Below are positions 1 through 7,291 of a stretch of DNA of 64,000 nt, one piece after another. Below the pieces are notes generated by a model. The model was given only the letters and a program-made list of their open reading frames with translations. It was not told the DNA's origin and did no database searches. Each line of letters starts with the position of its first letter. Position 1 is the stretch's first letter. This stretch comes from Streptomyces sp. NBC_00659 (GTDB lineage: Bacteria; Actinomycetota; Actinomycetes; Streptomycetales; Streptomycetaceae): assembly GCF_036226925.1 (NCBI RefSeq), contig NZ_CP109031.1, forward strand, positions 5,642,001 through 5,706,000, in the 5' to 3' direction. A program made the translations under genes and the position numbers.

Positions 1-137
1 CCCATACGCGCGACGGCGACCCGGGCTTCCTGACCCCTCCCCGCCCCGAACGCGCCGAGCAGGGCGACCACTGTCCGCCCGGCGATGCACGACAGTTCAC
101 GCCGCGCGCTGATCCACGGGGGAAAACGGGACAGCGC

Positions 138-1382
138 TCAGCGCGAAGCCGCCCACAGCCGTACGCCGTACGCAGCCGCCCCCACCGCAAGCACGGCCGC
201 GCCGACGACCACCGAAACCCCCGGCAGCGCGCAGGCCAGCGTCACGCAGCCGAGGAGGCCCAGCACCGGCACGACCCGCGACGCCGGGGCCGGACTCAGT
301 GTCCACGCGGAGGCGTTGGCGATCGCGTAGTACGCCAGCACACCGAAGGAGGAGAAACCGATCGCGCCGCGCACGTCCACGGTCGCGGCCAGCACGGCGA
401 CCACCGTGCCCACGGCCAGTTCCGCCCGGTGCGGGACCTGGAAGCGCGCATGCACGGCGGCGAGGGCGCCCGGCAGACGGCGGTCGCGGGCCATGGCCAG
501 CGTGGTCCGTGAGACACCCAGGATCAGGGCGAGAAGCGAGCCGAGCGCGGCCACGGCGGCGCCCGCCCGCACGACCGGCACGAGTGCCGGCAGTCCGGCA
601 GCTCGTACAGCGTCCGCCAGCGGCGCCGGGGCAAGCCCCAGCCCGTCCGTTCCGAGCACCGAAAGGACAGAGACGGCGACCGCCGCGTACACCGCGAGCG
701 CGATGCCCAGGGACAAGGGGATCGCGCGCGGAATGGTGCGCGCCGGATCGCGTACCTCCTCGCCGAGCGTGGCGATCCGCGCATACCCGGCGAACGCGAA
801 GAAGAGCAGCCCGGCTGCCTGAAGTACCCCGCCCGCGCCGGACGACAGCCCGATGCCCAGCCGCCCCGCATCGGAGACGTCGGACCCGAGACACCCCACC
901 ACCACGGAAGCGAGGACCCCCAGGACCACCGCCACGATCACCCGCGTCAGCCAGGCCGACTTCTGCATGCCGCCGTAGTTCACGGCGGTCAGCGCGACCA
1001 CCGCGGCGACCGCCACCGCGTGCGCGTGCGCGGGCCAGACGTACGCGCCCACGGTGAGTGCCATCGCCGCACAGGAGGCCGTCTTGCCGACGATGAACGA
1101 CCAGCCGGCCAGATATCCCCAGAAGGCCCCCAGCCGCTCGCGCCCGTAGACGTACGTGCCACCGGAAGCGGGGTACAGGGCGGCCAGCCGGGCCGAGGAC
1201 ATCGCGTTGCAGTAGGCGACGACCGCGGCGACCGCGAGCCCGAGCAGGAGCCCGGATCCGGCCGCCCGTGCGGCGGGACCGAGCGCGGCGAAGATCCCGG
1301 CACCGATCATCGAGCCGAGCCCGATGACCACGGCGTCGCCGACTCCCAGCGTGCGGCGCAACTCGGGACTGGACGGTGTCAT
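138..1382 (-). CDS. APC-family amino acid permease
   Basis: Predicted integral membrane transporter of about 414 residues, probably importing an amino acid or related amine by secondary transport. Roughly twelve hydrophobic segments run the length of the protein. Near the N-terminus the motif GLGSMIGAGIFAALG matches the unwound first helix that binds substrate backbone in the APC superfamily. The ATG chosen at 1382 gives an N-terminus of MTPSSPELRRTLGVGDAVV, as is usual for the family; the longer reading frame adds about 40 atypical arginine-rich residues. The substrate cannot be read from sequence. It is transcribed away from the GlsB-like gene. Confidence 0.85.
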   Translation of the reverse strand: MTPSSPELRRTLGVGDAVVIGLGSMIGAGIFAALGPAARAAGSGLLLGLAVAAVVAYCNAMSSARLAALYPASGGTYVYGRERLGAFWGYLAGWSFIVGKTASCAAMALTVGAYVWPAHAHAVAVAAVVALTAVNYGGMQKSAWLTRVIVAVVLGVLASVVVGCLGSDVSDAGRLGIGLSSGAGGVLQAAGLLFFAFAGYARIATLGEEVRDPARTIPRAIPLSLGIALAVYAAVAVSVLSVLGTDGLGLAPAPLADAVRAAGLPALVPVVRAGAAVAALGSLLALILGVSRTTLAMARDRRLPGALAAVHARFQVPHRAELAVGTVVAVLAATVDVRGAIGFSSFGVLAYYAIANASAWTLSPAPASRVVPVLGLLGCVTLACALPGVSVVVGAAVLAVGAAAYGVRLWAASR

Positions 1383-1570
1383 GCGCCGCACCCTACTGAT
1401 CGTCGCAACCGGCGGGAGCCACGGCGACGTCCTGTTCATCAGCGCGGCATCGACACGACATCGGCACCCGCGACCCGTACCGGATACGGACAGCGCGGAC
1501 ACGGCCGGCCCGGACCGAAGTCACAGGGCCGGGACAGCGTGAGTACAGGACGGAAGGGCAGGTTCAGAAC

Positions 1571-1837
1571 ATGGGCATCATCAGCTGGATCATTCTGGGG
1601 CTGCTGGCAGGCGCCATCGCCAAGTTCCTGCTCCCGGGGCGCGATCCGGGAGGCTTCGTCGGAACGACCGTCATCGGTGTCGTGGGCGCGTTCGTCGGCG
1701 GCTGGATATCGGCCCGCTGGCTGGACCACCCCATCAGCAAGCACTTCTACGACGGTGCCACTTGGGCCGCCGCCATCGGCGGCTCGCTCGTGCTGCTGAT
1801 CCTGTACCGCGTCCTGTTCGGCGACTCGCGCCGCTGA
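1571..1837 (+). CDS. GlsB/YeaQ/YmgE-family stress membrane protein
   Basis: Small hydrophobic protein of 88 residues from the transglycosylase-associated (GlsB/YeaQ) family, found in the membrane of many bacteria and often stress-induced; its biochemical role is unknown. Three hydrophobic stretches are visible: the N-terminal IISWIILGLLAGAIAKFLLP, a glycine-rich GTTVIGVVGAFVGGWI, and the C-terminal AAIGGSLVLLILYRVLF. The glycine pattern and length are typical. A purine-rich GGAAGGGCAGG lies upstream of the ATG. It converges on yajQ, with a strong hairpin between them. Confidence 0.85.
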   Translation: MGIISWIILGLLAGAIAKFLLPGRDPGGFVGTTVIGVVGAFVGGWISARWLDHPISKHFYDGATWAAAIGGSLVLLILYRVLFGDSRR

Positions 1838-1863
1838 CCCGGCGTCGCCGGGATCGCGGCCGC

Positions 1864-1923
1864 GGTACGAGGAAGGGTGGACGCCGAGGCTGGACACCGG
1901 GGGTGTCCAGCCTTCCTCGTACC
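1864..1923. terminator. Nested inverted repeats between convergent genes
   Basis: An outer 13-bp inverted repeat (1864-1876 with 1911-1923) encloses and slightly overlaps an inner 11-bp one (1888-1898 with 1902-1912, GGG loop). Both are perfect. The position between convergent genes suits a bidirectional terminator. Because the right arms overlap by two bases, the two stems compete at their edge. Confidence 0.7.
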
Positions 1924-1971
1924 GTCGGCACGCCATCGCGCGGGGTGTCGGCAGGCGTCCCGCCGGTCGTT

Positions 1972-2460
1972 CTACCGGTAGTTCACGTACTGCAGGGCGA
2001 AGTCGAAGTCCTTGCCCTTGAGGAGGGCCTGAACGGCCTGCAGGTCGTCGCGGCTCTTCGAGCTGACCCGCAGCTCGTCACCCTGCACCTGGGCCTTCAC
2101 GCCCTTGGGGCCCTCGTCACGGATGATCTTCGCAACCTTCTTGGCGTTCTCCTGGGAGATGCCCTCCTCGATCGTCGCGAAGATCTTGTACTCCTTGCCG
2201 GAGAGCTGGGGCTCACCGGCGTCCAGCGACTTCAGCGAGATGCCGCGCTTGATCAGCTTGGTCTCGAACACATCGAGGATGGCCTTCACCCGCTCCTCGG
2301 CGTTCGCCTCCATGAGGATCTTCTCGCCGGACCAGGAGATGGAGGCGCCGACGTTCTTGAAGTCGTAGCGCTGCGAGATCTCCTTGGCGGTCTGGTTGAG
2401 GGCGTTGTCGACCTCCTGCCGCTCGACCTTCGAGACGATGTCGAAACTGGAGTCGGCCAT
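1972..2460 (-). CDS. yajQ: YajQ-family cyclic di-GMP-binding protein
   Basis: YajQ/UPF0234 protein of 162 residues, the usual length. The family folds as two ferredoxin-like halves and includes members shown to bind cyclic di-GMP and act as effectors. The opening [20 protein letters not shown] and the internal [15 protein letters not shown] are characteristic, and the C-terminus FALQYVNYR is intact. The start is ATG at 2460. It is a single gene, facing the GlsB-like gene and divergent from the tRNA-Tyr locus. The ligand in this organism is inferred from the family only. Confidence 0.93.
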   Translation of the reverse strand: MADSSFDIVSKVERQEVDNALNQTAKEISQRYDFKNVGASISWSGEKILMEANAEERVKAILDVFETKLIKRGISLKSLDAGEPQLSGKEYKIFATIEEGISQENAKKVAKIIRDEGPKGVKAQVQGDELRVSSKSRDDLQAVQALLKGKDFDFALQYVNYR

Positions 2461-2659
2461 GTCCTGTGGCTCCTTGTATCGGGGTGCGTAGGGGCGGCCG
2501 TCGAGCCCGGCGTAGGCTCCGGCCGCATCCGCATAAGCCTAGCCACCCCCCTCCCCCCAAGCGTCGATCAATTGGGTGGCGAAGCATCCCCGAGCATCAG
2601 GTATCGTTTACGTCGTTGCCAGGGAGCACCGCGAAGGCGAGGCTCAGGGCAGCAACCCC

Positions 2660-2741
<82 letters not shown>

Positions 2742-2752
2742 CCCTAATGGGA

Positions 2753-2789
2753 ATCGGCCCCTGACCAGAAAGTTTGGTCAGGGGCCGAT
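2753..2789 (+). terminator. Rho-independent terminator after tRNA-Tyr
   Basis: Perfect 14-bp stem (2753-2766 with 2776-2789, ATCGGCCCCTGACC arm) with a 9-base loop, followed by CTCGTTTTC. It starts 12 bases after the tRNA end. Confidence 0.9.
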
Positions 2790-2875
2790 CTCGTTTTCAG
2801 CGCACATCAGTGCCCGCTCTTCCCTGGTGTTCCCCGCCCCTTCTGGCACGGTCGTGGCACGCGCCGCGAGCTTGA

Positions 2876-3094
2876 TCATGCGGCAGCGCTCCGAGCCTGC
2901 TTCCTTGATCGGCGGTATCGACGCCACTTGGGCGCGAGCTCACCGCAGGCGGTCACCCAGGCGGCGAGGGCAGCGCAAAAAACGATGCCCTCGTGCTCAC
3001 CTGTCAGCCTGCCTACCGTCCAGAGGACTGGCGTCGTGATGAGCCAGGCTACGAGCAGGTGTCTCACCTTCGGCCACCAGTGCACATCCTTCAC
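2876..3094 (-). CDS. Hypothetical small membrane protein
   Basis: Reading frame of 72 residues that I do not recognise. Two hydrophobic stretches are visible, HLLVAWLITTPVLWTV (about residues 12-27) and GIVFCAALAAWVTACGEL (about 36-53), followed by a basic tail (KWRRYRRSRKQARS). This would fit a two-helix membrane protein with a cytoplasmic positive tail. The start could be GTG at 3094 or GTG at 3085, the second preceded by AAGGAT. It sits alone just downstream of tRNA-Tyr, where integrated elements leave cargo. It may also be non-coding. Confidence 0.35.
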   Translation of the reverse strand: MKDVHWWPKVRHLLVAWLITTPVLWTVGRLTGEHEGIVFCAALAAWVTACGELAPKWRRYRRSRKQARSAAA

Positions 3095-3449
3095 AGGCGG
3101 GACGGTATCAAGGGCTCATCCGTCCGTCTGAGGACGGCAGGAGATTGGCTCCGAGACTTTGGCCGGGAGCTGCGGCTGGCGCCCGTATAGGCCAAGGCTC
3201 TGAGGTTTGGCCTCATCCTTATCAGGTCGATAACGGGGTCTTGGGGAACTCGATCAACGCGTGCTGAACCTCGACTGGCCGTCCCCTGAGGTTCGGTGCA
3301 GACCGCCGCTGGTCGTCCTTGTCGGTGTCAGCGCTGGTGTCAGTCGCCCCACGCGATCTTGACAAGGGCTGCCTTCTACGGTCCGCAGCCAGGCAGCGGC
3401 TGCCTTCTGAATTCCGAACTCCATCGGGAAAGGTCGGACAAGTCGGGGC
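3095..3449. other. Non-coding stretch in the post-tRNA accessory patch
   Basis: No convincing gene on either strand. It contains copy A of a 29-bp direct repeat (3145-3173) and a duplicated GGCTGCCTTCT around 3368 and 3400. Base composition is more mixed than in flanking core genes, fitting decayed mobile DNA. Confidence 0.5.
3145..3173. repeat. 29-bp direct repeat, copy A
   Basis: Starts TTGGCTCCGAGACTTTGG and ends CGGGAGCTGC. It matches 4636-4664 with one mismatch (C versus G at position 19). Copy B abuts a large inverted repeat at the end of an IS110-type transposase remnant, so this may be a mobile-element end or target. Confidence 0.75.
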
Positions 3450-3857
3450 CTAGTTTTGATCGCTCGACGGGGTCCCTGGGTAGAGGACACCCGTGCCGTA
3501 GTGCGGAGCGATGTCCGGGTGCTCTTCCGGTCGCGGCGCGCGTACCTGTGGCGAGAGACGCCCGCTGCATGCGCCAGCAGCTTCAAAGTTCCGCCGTGCC
3601 TCGGTCAGGCTGAGCCGGCCGTTCGGGCCGCCTCGGCACTCGTCTGCATCGTGGTCATCCCGACCGTCGTCCTCCCAGAAGCAGACTGGACAGATCTCGT
3701 ACATTGCACGCTCGGCGAGGGTGACGAAGCCGCAGCAAGGGCAGCGATACGGACCGTTCTCGGCGCGGCCTATGACATCCGCGAACACCATGAGCGCATT
3801 GTGCTGTGCGATCGCGCTGACCCACCTGCCATTTTCGTGAGGCCGGTGGAGTCTCAA
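3450..3857 (-). CDS. CPCC-type cysteine-rich protein
   Basis: Protein of up to 135 residues with the signature of the CPCC cysteine-rich family: YRCPCCGFVTL, then about 14 residues later ICPVCFWEDDG, giving two CxxC pairs that probably bind zinc. A following DADECRGGPNGRLSLTEARR stretch with an F after it is also typical. Family members are small and uncharacterised, and are often found near toxin or immunity genes. The start is uncertain: the frame opens at TTG 3857, but the internal ATG at 3791 (MVFADVIGRAENG) would place the first cysteine near residue 16, as in relatives. The final residues look family-atypical. Confidence 0.7.
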   Translation of the reverse strand: MRLHRPHENGRWVSAIAQHNALMVFADVIGRAENGPYRCPCCGFVTLAERAMYEICPVCFWEDDGRDDHDADECRGGPNGRLSLTEARRNFEAAGACSGRLSPQVRAPRPEEHPDIAPHYGTGVLYPGTPSSDQN

Positions 3858-3885
3858 TGGGCGAGGCGAGTCAACACTTCAGCAA

Positions 3886-3942
3886 TCTTGAAAGCCGTCG
3901 TGGCAGCGATGTCACCGTGGGTTCAAATCCCACACCCACCGC
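3886..3942 (+). pseudogene. 3' fragment of a tRNA-Ser(TGA)
   Basis: The 3' part of a serine tRNA is present: anticodon loop CTTGAAA (TGA at 3889-3891), a variable arm GTGGCA-GCGA-TGTCAC, a perfect T-arm GTGGG-TTCAAAT-CCCAC, and the 3' acceptor strand ACCCACC plus G. No matching D-arm, 5' anticodon strand or GGTGGGT acceptor strand lies upstream. Such a 3' piece with its downstream terminator is what site-specific integration into a tRNA gene leaves behind. It is not expected to be a functional tRNA. Confidence 0.75.
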
Positions 3943-3949
3943 AGGTGAA

Positions 3950-3982
3950 CGGCTCCTGACCAGGTGAATCGGTCGGGGGCCG
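3950..3982 (+). terminator. Hairpin after the tRNA-Ser fragment
   Basis: 12-bp stem with two G-T pairs (3950-3961 with 3971-3982), then ATCTCGTG. The right arm and tail (GGGGCCGATCTCG) resemble the terminator after tRNA-Tyr, so tRNA fragment and terminator seem to have moved together. Confidence 0.65.
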
Positions 3983-4133
3983 ATCTCGTGTCCGCTGGCC
4001 GCCAGGGACCGTGACTCCCCGCTGTTTCCCGACCGAACGGGCACGTAGGGGGCACGCGTGGGCTCTCCATGCAAGCCGTCCCAATAGGTGCGCCGACGTG
4101 GGGAAAGGGCTTGGTCAGGCTGGTATCGCACGG

Positions 4134-4529
4134 TTGAATGCCGACGTGGAGAACACCTGCACGCCGGCACATCGAGCGGCGGAGAACGAAGACGCAGAGA
4201 CCCTGGCTCAACTGCTGGCCAAGGGAGTCGACCCCGATGAGATATGCCACGACATGACGCTCCTTACGCACGCCATCGACGCGGAAGGTGACGGCGCCTT
4301 GCAGAGCGGCAAGCCGTTGACTGTGCACACCACCGCGGTGCTCCTGGCCTTCGGGGCTGATCCGCAGCTCCCGGGACCCGACGGGCTGACACCGATGGGC
4401 CTGGCCGTCTCCTACGACCACCACCTGGCAGTCGAGCTGTTGCAGCGGCACATCCAGCGGGGTGAGGCGACGCAAGCAGATGAGGATGCAGGCAACGCCG
4501 GCGAAGGCCAGGAAGCGTCTGACTTTTGA
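4134..4529 (+). CDS. Ankyrin-repeat protein
   Basis: About 131 residues with degenerate ankyrin repeats: TPAHRAAENEDAETLAQLLA, then HTTAVLLAFGADPQLPGPDG and LTPMGLAVSYDHHLAVELLQ, each showing the helix-turn-helix pattern with GADP-type turns. Ankyrin repeats mediate protein-protein contact; no catalytic domain is present. The C-terminus is acidic (ATQADEDAGNAGEGQEASDF). The start is uncertain: TTG at 4134 or GTG at 4146 gives a normal repeat start, whereas the upstream extension to 4011 looks non-coding. It lies between two mobile-element scars, so it is probably cargo. Confidence 0.65.
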   Translation: MNADVENTCTPAHRAAENEDAETLAQLLAKGVDPDEICHDMTLLTHAIDAEGDGALQSGKPLTVHTTAVLLAFGADPQLPGPDGLTPMGLAVSYDHHLAVELLQRHIQRGEATQADEDAGNAGEGQEASDF

Positions 4530-4635
4530 TGGGGAAGGATTCGGAGCAGACAGTTTCCAGCAGACCAAGCCCTCGGCTGGCAAGGCCCGCACGCGCGAGT
4601 AGAGCCGGCGGCCTGCGGTCGGCGACGCTGAGAGG

Positions 4636-4664
4636 TTGGCTCCGAGACTTTGGGCGGGAGCTGC
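4636..4664. repeat. 29-bp direct repeat, copy B
   Basis: Near-identical to 3145-3173. Its last base is next to the left arm of the inverted repeat starting at 4665. Confidence 0.75.
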
Positions 4665-4774
4665 CATGGGGCGAGTGATCATGGCCCCGTAAAGCTTCCG
4701 GCGAGCCGGGCAGTCTGTGGACCTGCCCGTTAAAGCACGACGTTGGGGCCATGATCTTCGAGGCTCGCCCCATG
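4665..4774. repeat. Large imperfect inverted repeat at an IS scar
   Basis: The left arm 4665-4688 (CATGGGGCGAG then TGATCATGGCCCC) is the reverse complement of the right arm 4745-4774, apart from six extra bases in the right arm. Between the arms is a further short hairpin, CGGGCAG with CTGCCCG around 4707-4730. It lies directly downstream of the IS110-type transposase stop codon, so it probably belongs to the element's non-coding end. Confidence 0.7.
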
Positions 4775-4805
4775 CTGGCTGCTTCCTGATGTCGTGTGTC
4801 AAGCG

Positions 4806-4970
4806 TCAGGCCGGGTGTGCAGCTGGTGGAGTGGGGGCGTATTTCCGCTGGTCGCGCAGGAGAACCCAGAGGACGTTGACGCGTCGGCGGGCGAGGGCCA
4901 GGACCGCCTGGGTGTGGCGTTTTCCCTCGGTGCGCTTGCGGTCGTAGAAGCGGCGGGGCTCGTCGCGGGC
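4806..4970 (-). pseudogene. C-terminal remnant of an IS110-family transposase
   Basis: Read on the minus strand, about 55 codons match the conserved C-terminus of Streptomyces IS110-type DEDD transposases: RDEPRRFYDRKRTEGKRHTQ, then AVLALARRRVNVLWVLLRDQ, ending in a TGA at 4806-4808. Everything N-terminal, including the DEDD catalytic domain, is missing. The remnant follows directly from a truncated regulator in a different frame, so the junction near 4971 looks like an insertion or deletion endpoint. Confidence 0.75.
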
Positions 4971-5308
4971 CGGGCACGGGCCACGCCGAGAGCGATCCTC
5001 GCCTCTGCCATCCGCATCGGTGATCGCTCGGAACCATCGAAGTCGGTTCCTGCCAAGACCACTTCGGGGGCAAGGTTCTCGGCGAACCGGTCCTCCCCGA
5101 GTAGCCGGTAGCAGTCCATGGCATAGAAGTCGGACTTCGCCGGCTCCACCACGAAGTGCTGATCAAGGTTCTCGGGATACGGCATCCCTTCGAGTAGCTT
5201 TCGCCCTCTGTCCAAGGCCGCTTCAGTCTGTCGGCGATCGCCTGGCCTCGCCCGTCCCTTTGCCCCCTGGCCCGCAAGCCATGGGGTTTCGCCGCTCGCG
5301 GTCCGCAC
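4971..5308 (-). pseudogene. C-terminal remnant of an XRE-type regulator
   Basis: This frame resembles the TPR-like C-terminus of Streptomyces XRE regulators: PENLDQHFVVEPAKSDFYAM, DCYRLLGEDRFAENL, then SERSPMRMAEARIALGVARA. The N-terminal helix-turn-helix is absent and the C-terminus is cut where the IS110-type sequence begins (about 4971). About 105 residues remain of a protein normally near 400 residues. I call it a pseudogene, because no start or DNA-binding domain can be found upstream in any frame. Confidence 0.65.
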
Positions 5309-5409
5309 CCGGTCGCGTCGGGGACGAGTGCCCGGCGCGCTCGCAGAGGCCGTGAACCTGCCAGATAGGCTGCCGCTTCTTGTAACGACGTACTCCTGAA
5401 GAGGTGTGA

Positions 5410-6237
5410 ATGAAGACAGGCAGACGAACCGTCGCGGTGGCCACGTTCGTGGGGGCGTTGGGGCTTTCGGTGTTGAACTCGCCGACGGCTCAGGCCGCGG
5501 ACACCGGTATCACCGTGTCGAGCATCGTCATCAACAAGGGCAAGCCGATCGTCGTCGGCACGTCGAAGGAGGTGGAGCCGCCCATCAGTTTCAACATCGC
5601 GCTGCCTTCCGGGTACAGCACCGCCGACCCCTCCCGCTACGACGCGTTCCCCTTCCTCTACCGCGGCAGCATGACGACGGCGGCCGACACCGGAGAGAAC
5701 TTCATCGGGCCAGGCAGCTACACCTGCTACGAGATCGACTCCAAGCACGCTCGCTGCGAGGGCAACCTCTACATCGACCCGCACCCGAGCCAGGAGCACG
5801 TCGACTCCAACAGCGACGCCACGACCTGGAAGGTCGGCGTCTCGCTGAGGCTGTGGAAGGCCGACGGCGGTCTCAAGACCGGGGAACGGGAGACGCGGTC
5901 CACGACCGCTCAGCTCAAGCGCGCGGCCAAGGCGACCACCGACGCCTCGCCGGAGCCGGTCACCAAGGGCAAGCCGATCACTGTCACGGGCAAGGTGACC
6001 CGGGCGAACTGGAGCACGAAGAAGTACGACGCTTACAGCGGCCGTACGGTCAGCCTCCAGTTCCGCGCCAAGGGTGCCGAGACTTTCCAGACGGTCAAGA
6101 AGGCCACCACCAGCAGCACCGGGGGCCTGAAGGCCACGGTCACCGCCTCGGTCGACGGTTACTACCGCTGGGTGTACTACGGCAACTCGACGACCGGCGT
6201 CGCCACCAGCGCGGCTGACTACGTCGACGTGCGCTGA
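5410..6237 (+). CDS. Secreted protein of unknown function
   Basis: Exported protein of 275 residues. The N-terminus MKTGRRTVAVATFVGALGLS is a Sec signal peptide with cleavage likely after AQA (about residue 29). The mature part has two similar segments, each opening with a KGKPI(V/T)V motif (VINKGKPIVVGTSKEVEPP and PVTKGKPITVTGKVTRANW), which suggests tandem immunoglobulin-like beta domains. The end ADYVDVR fits a beta-strand terminus. The start ATG follows GAAGAGG. I do not recognise a named family. It is followed by a strong palindrome. GC content and codon use look like the host's. Confidence 0.75.
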   Translation: MKTGRRTVAVATFVGALGLSVLNSPTAQAADTGITVSSIVINKGKPIVVGTSKEVEPPISFNIALPSGYSTADPSRYDAFPFLYRGSMTTAADTGENFIGPGSYTCYEIDSKHARCEGNLYIDPHPSQEHVDSNSDATTWKVGVSLRLWKADGGLKTGERETRSTTAQLKRAAKATTDASPEPVTKGKPITVTGKVTRANWSTKKYDAYSGRTVSLQFRAKGAETFQTVKKATTSSTGGLKATVTASVDGYYRWVYYGNSTTGVATSAADYVDVR

Positions 6238-6325
6238 CTCCCTCGGTGCAGGGGCGGGATCTCGTCGCCCTTTGCCTTGGCGGCTGACACGGCATGACAC
6301 GGCACGACCCCCGCCAAACCGCTTA

Positions 6326-6364
6326 GCCGCCCATACCTTCGGCCGGGCCGAAGGTATGGGCGGC
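6326..6364. terminator. Perfect 19-bp palindrome downstream of the secreted-protein gene
   Basis: 6326-6344 is the exact reverse complement of 6346-6364 (GCCGCCCATACCTTCGGCC arm). It probably acts as a terminator that works in both directions; there is no T-run. Confidence 0.6.
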
Positions 6365-6998
6365 GGTCGATAATGGCGGGCTGGAAATTGTTGCCGCAGT
6401 CGATATCCCGATTGTGGTCTGTATTGCCGGCGGCCGGGCCGCGAAGAAGTGTAAGAAGGCCTTTTGGGGCACGTACGGATCCTTTGCAGGGTTCCGTGAC
6501 CAGGCCGGCGCGGAATGCATCCAGGGGTCCGCAGGGGCAGTGATGACGTCGCGGCCGTCAAGGGGCGGTCCGTGGGGACCACCCCTACGTATCGCTCGTG
6601 ACGGCGAAGCACTGCATGGGTGAACTGCCTTGCTGAGAAAGATAGTTGGTTCCTGGTGGGTCGGCATCGGCGTCGGTCGTGGCCTCGGGGATCGGTGCGG
6701 CCGATCGGTGCGGTTCCGGTCCTGTGAGTGGGCCGTTCGCCGCGGCTTGACGTCTTGATCCCGCGTTGATCCCGCAGGACGCGGCCGGCCGGTCGCGGCC
6801 TGTTTTCGTGCATCGCAATTCTTGGGATGTGGAGGGCGTATTTGGAAATCCCTCTTGAATTGCATTTCAGGTGTGGAAACCCTCATCGAGTGCCATCGAG
6901 TTTCGTCGAGTTTCGTCGAATGCAGTTCATCGACAGGGCGGGCGGCTACGGGACGCGTGGGGTGACGGCAGCCGCGGCCGACGGGGCACACTGATCCC
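6365..6998. other. Intergenic region with no supported gene
   Basis: About 630 bases without a reading frame that looks coding. Parts are AT-richer than usual for this genome. The only structure I see is the 10-bp tandem repeat at 6881-6920. A promoter for the small gene at 6999 may lie at the right end. Confidence 0.5.
6881..6920. repeat. 10-bp tandem repeat, four units
   Basis: Units CCTCATCGAG, TGCCATCGAG, TTTCGTCGAG and TTTCGTCGAA share the core YRTCGAG with a strict period of 10 bases. Confidence 0.7.
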
Positions 6999-7211
6999 AT
7001 GTCATCGCGTCGTAGGAACTGCCCGGAGTGCCGTCGGGAGATCGCCGTCGTCGCGGGGCGGTTCGCTCGGCATGATCCGCCCGGCGCGCGGGGGACCGGG
7101 GAACTGGTCTCGTGCCCCGGCTCGCGCCGGGAAGCGTTCATCGGGGCGGCCCAGCCCACACTGGACGGGTACACCGTCCCCGATTTCCCCGGCCAGCTCT
7201 CGCTGTTCTGA
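6999..7211 (+). CDS. Conserved small Streptomyces protein
   Basis: A 70-residue protein of a type I associate with Streptomyces genomes but whose function I do not know. It opens MSSRRRNCPECRREIAVVAG, with one CPEC pair and a later cysteine in ELVSCPGSRRE, and ends in the hydrophobic VPDFPGQLSLF. The single CxxC plus an isolated cysteine could bind a metal only partially. The ATG lies just after GACGGGGCACACTGATCCC, with no strong ribosome-binding site. The frame is well maintained and follows host codon use. Confidence 0.65.
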   Translation: MSSRRRNCPECRREIAVVAGRFARHDPPGARGTGELVSCPGSRREAFIGAAQPTLDGYTVPDFPGQLSLF

Positions 7212-7291
7212 TCTGAACGGAACGGGCCTTTGGACGGGCGCGGTCAGGGCCGAGCGCGGGCCGGTGCGGCCCGCCGCCGACCGGGCAGGTC

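Noticed and set aside
1..137. End of a gene at the left edge
   Set aside because: One open frame enters from the edge, but it is a continuation of the shadow of the permease gene; nothing recognisable can be read.
3843..3942. Complete selenocysteine or serine tRNA at this position
   Set aside because: The 5' acceptor strand pairs over only five bases, there is no D-arm, and the 5' anticodon strand does not pair; only the 3' part is tRNA-like.
6414..6623. Small plus-strand frame in the gap after the secreted-protein gene
   Set aside because: No ribosome-binding site, mixed codon use and no recognisable motif.
4264..6813. Long minus-strand frame through the ankyrin and secreted-protein genes
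   Set aside because: Antisense to real genes, low-complexity Arg/Pro composition; only short pieces (IS110 and regulator remnants) in other frames match families.
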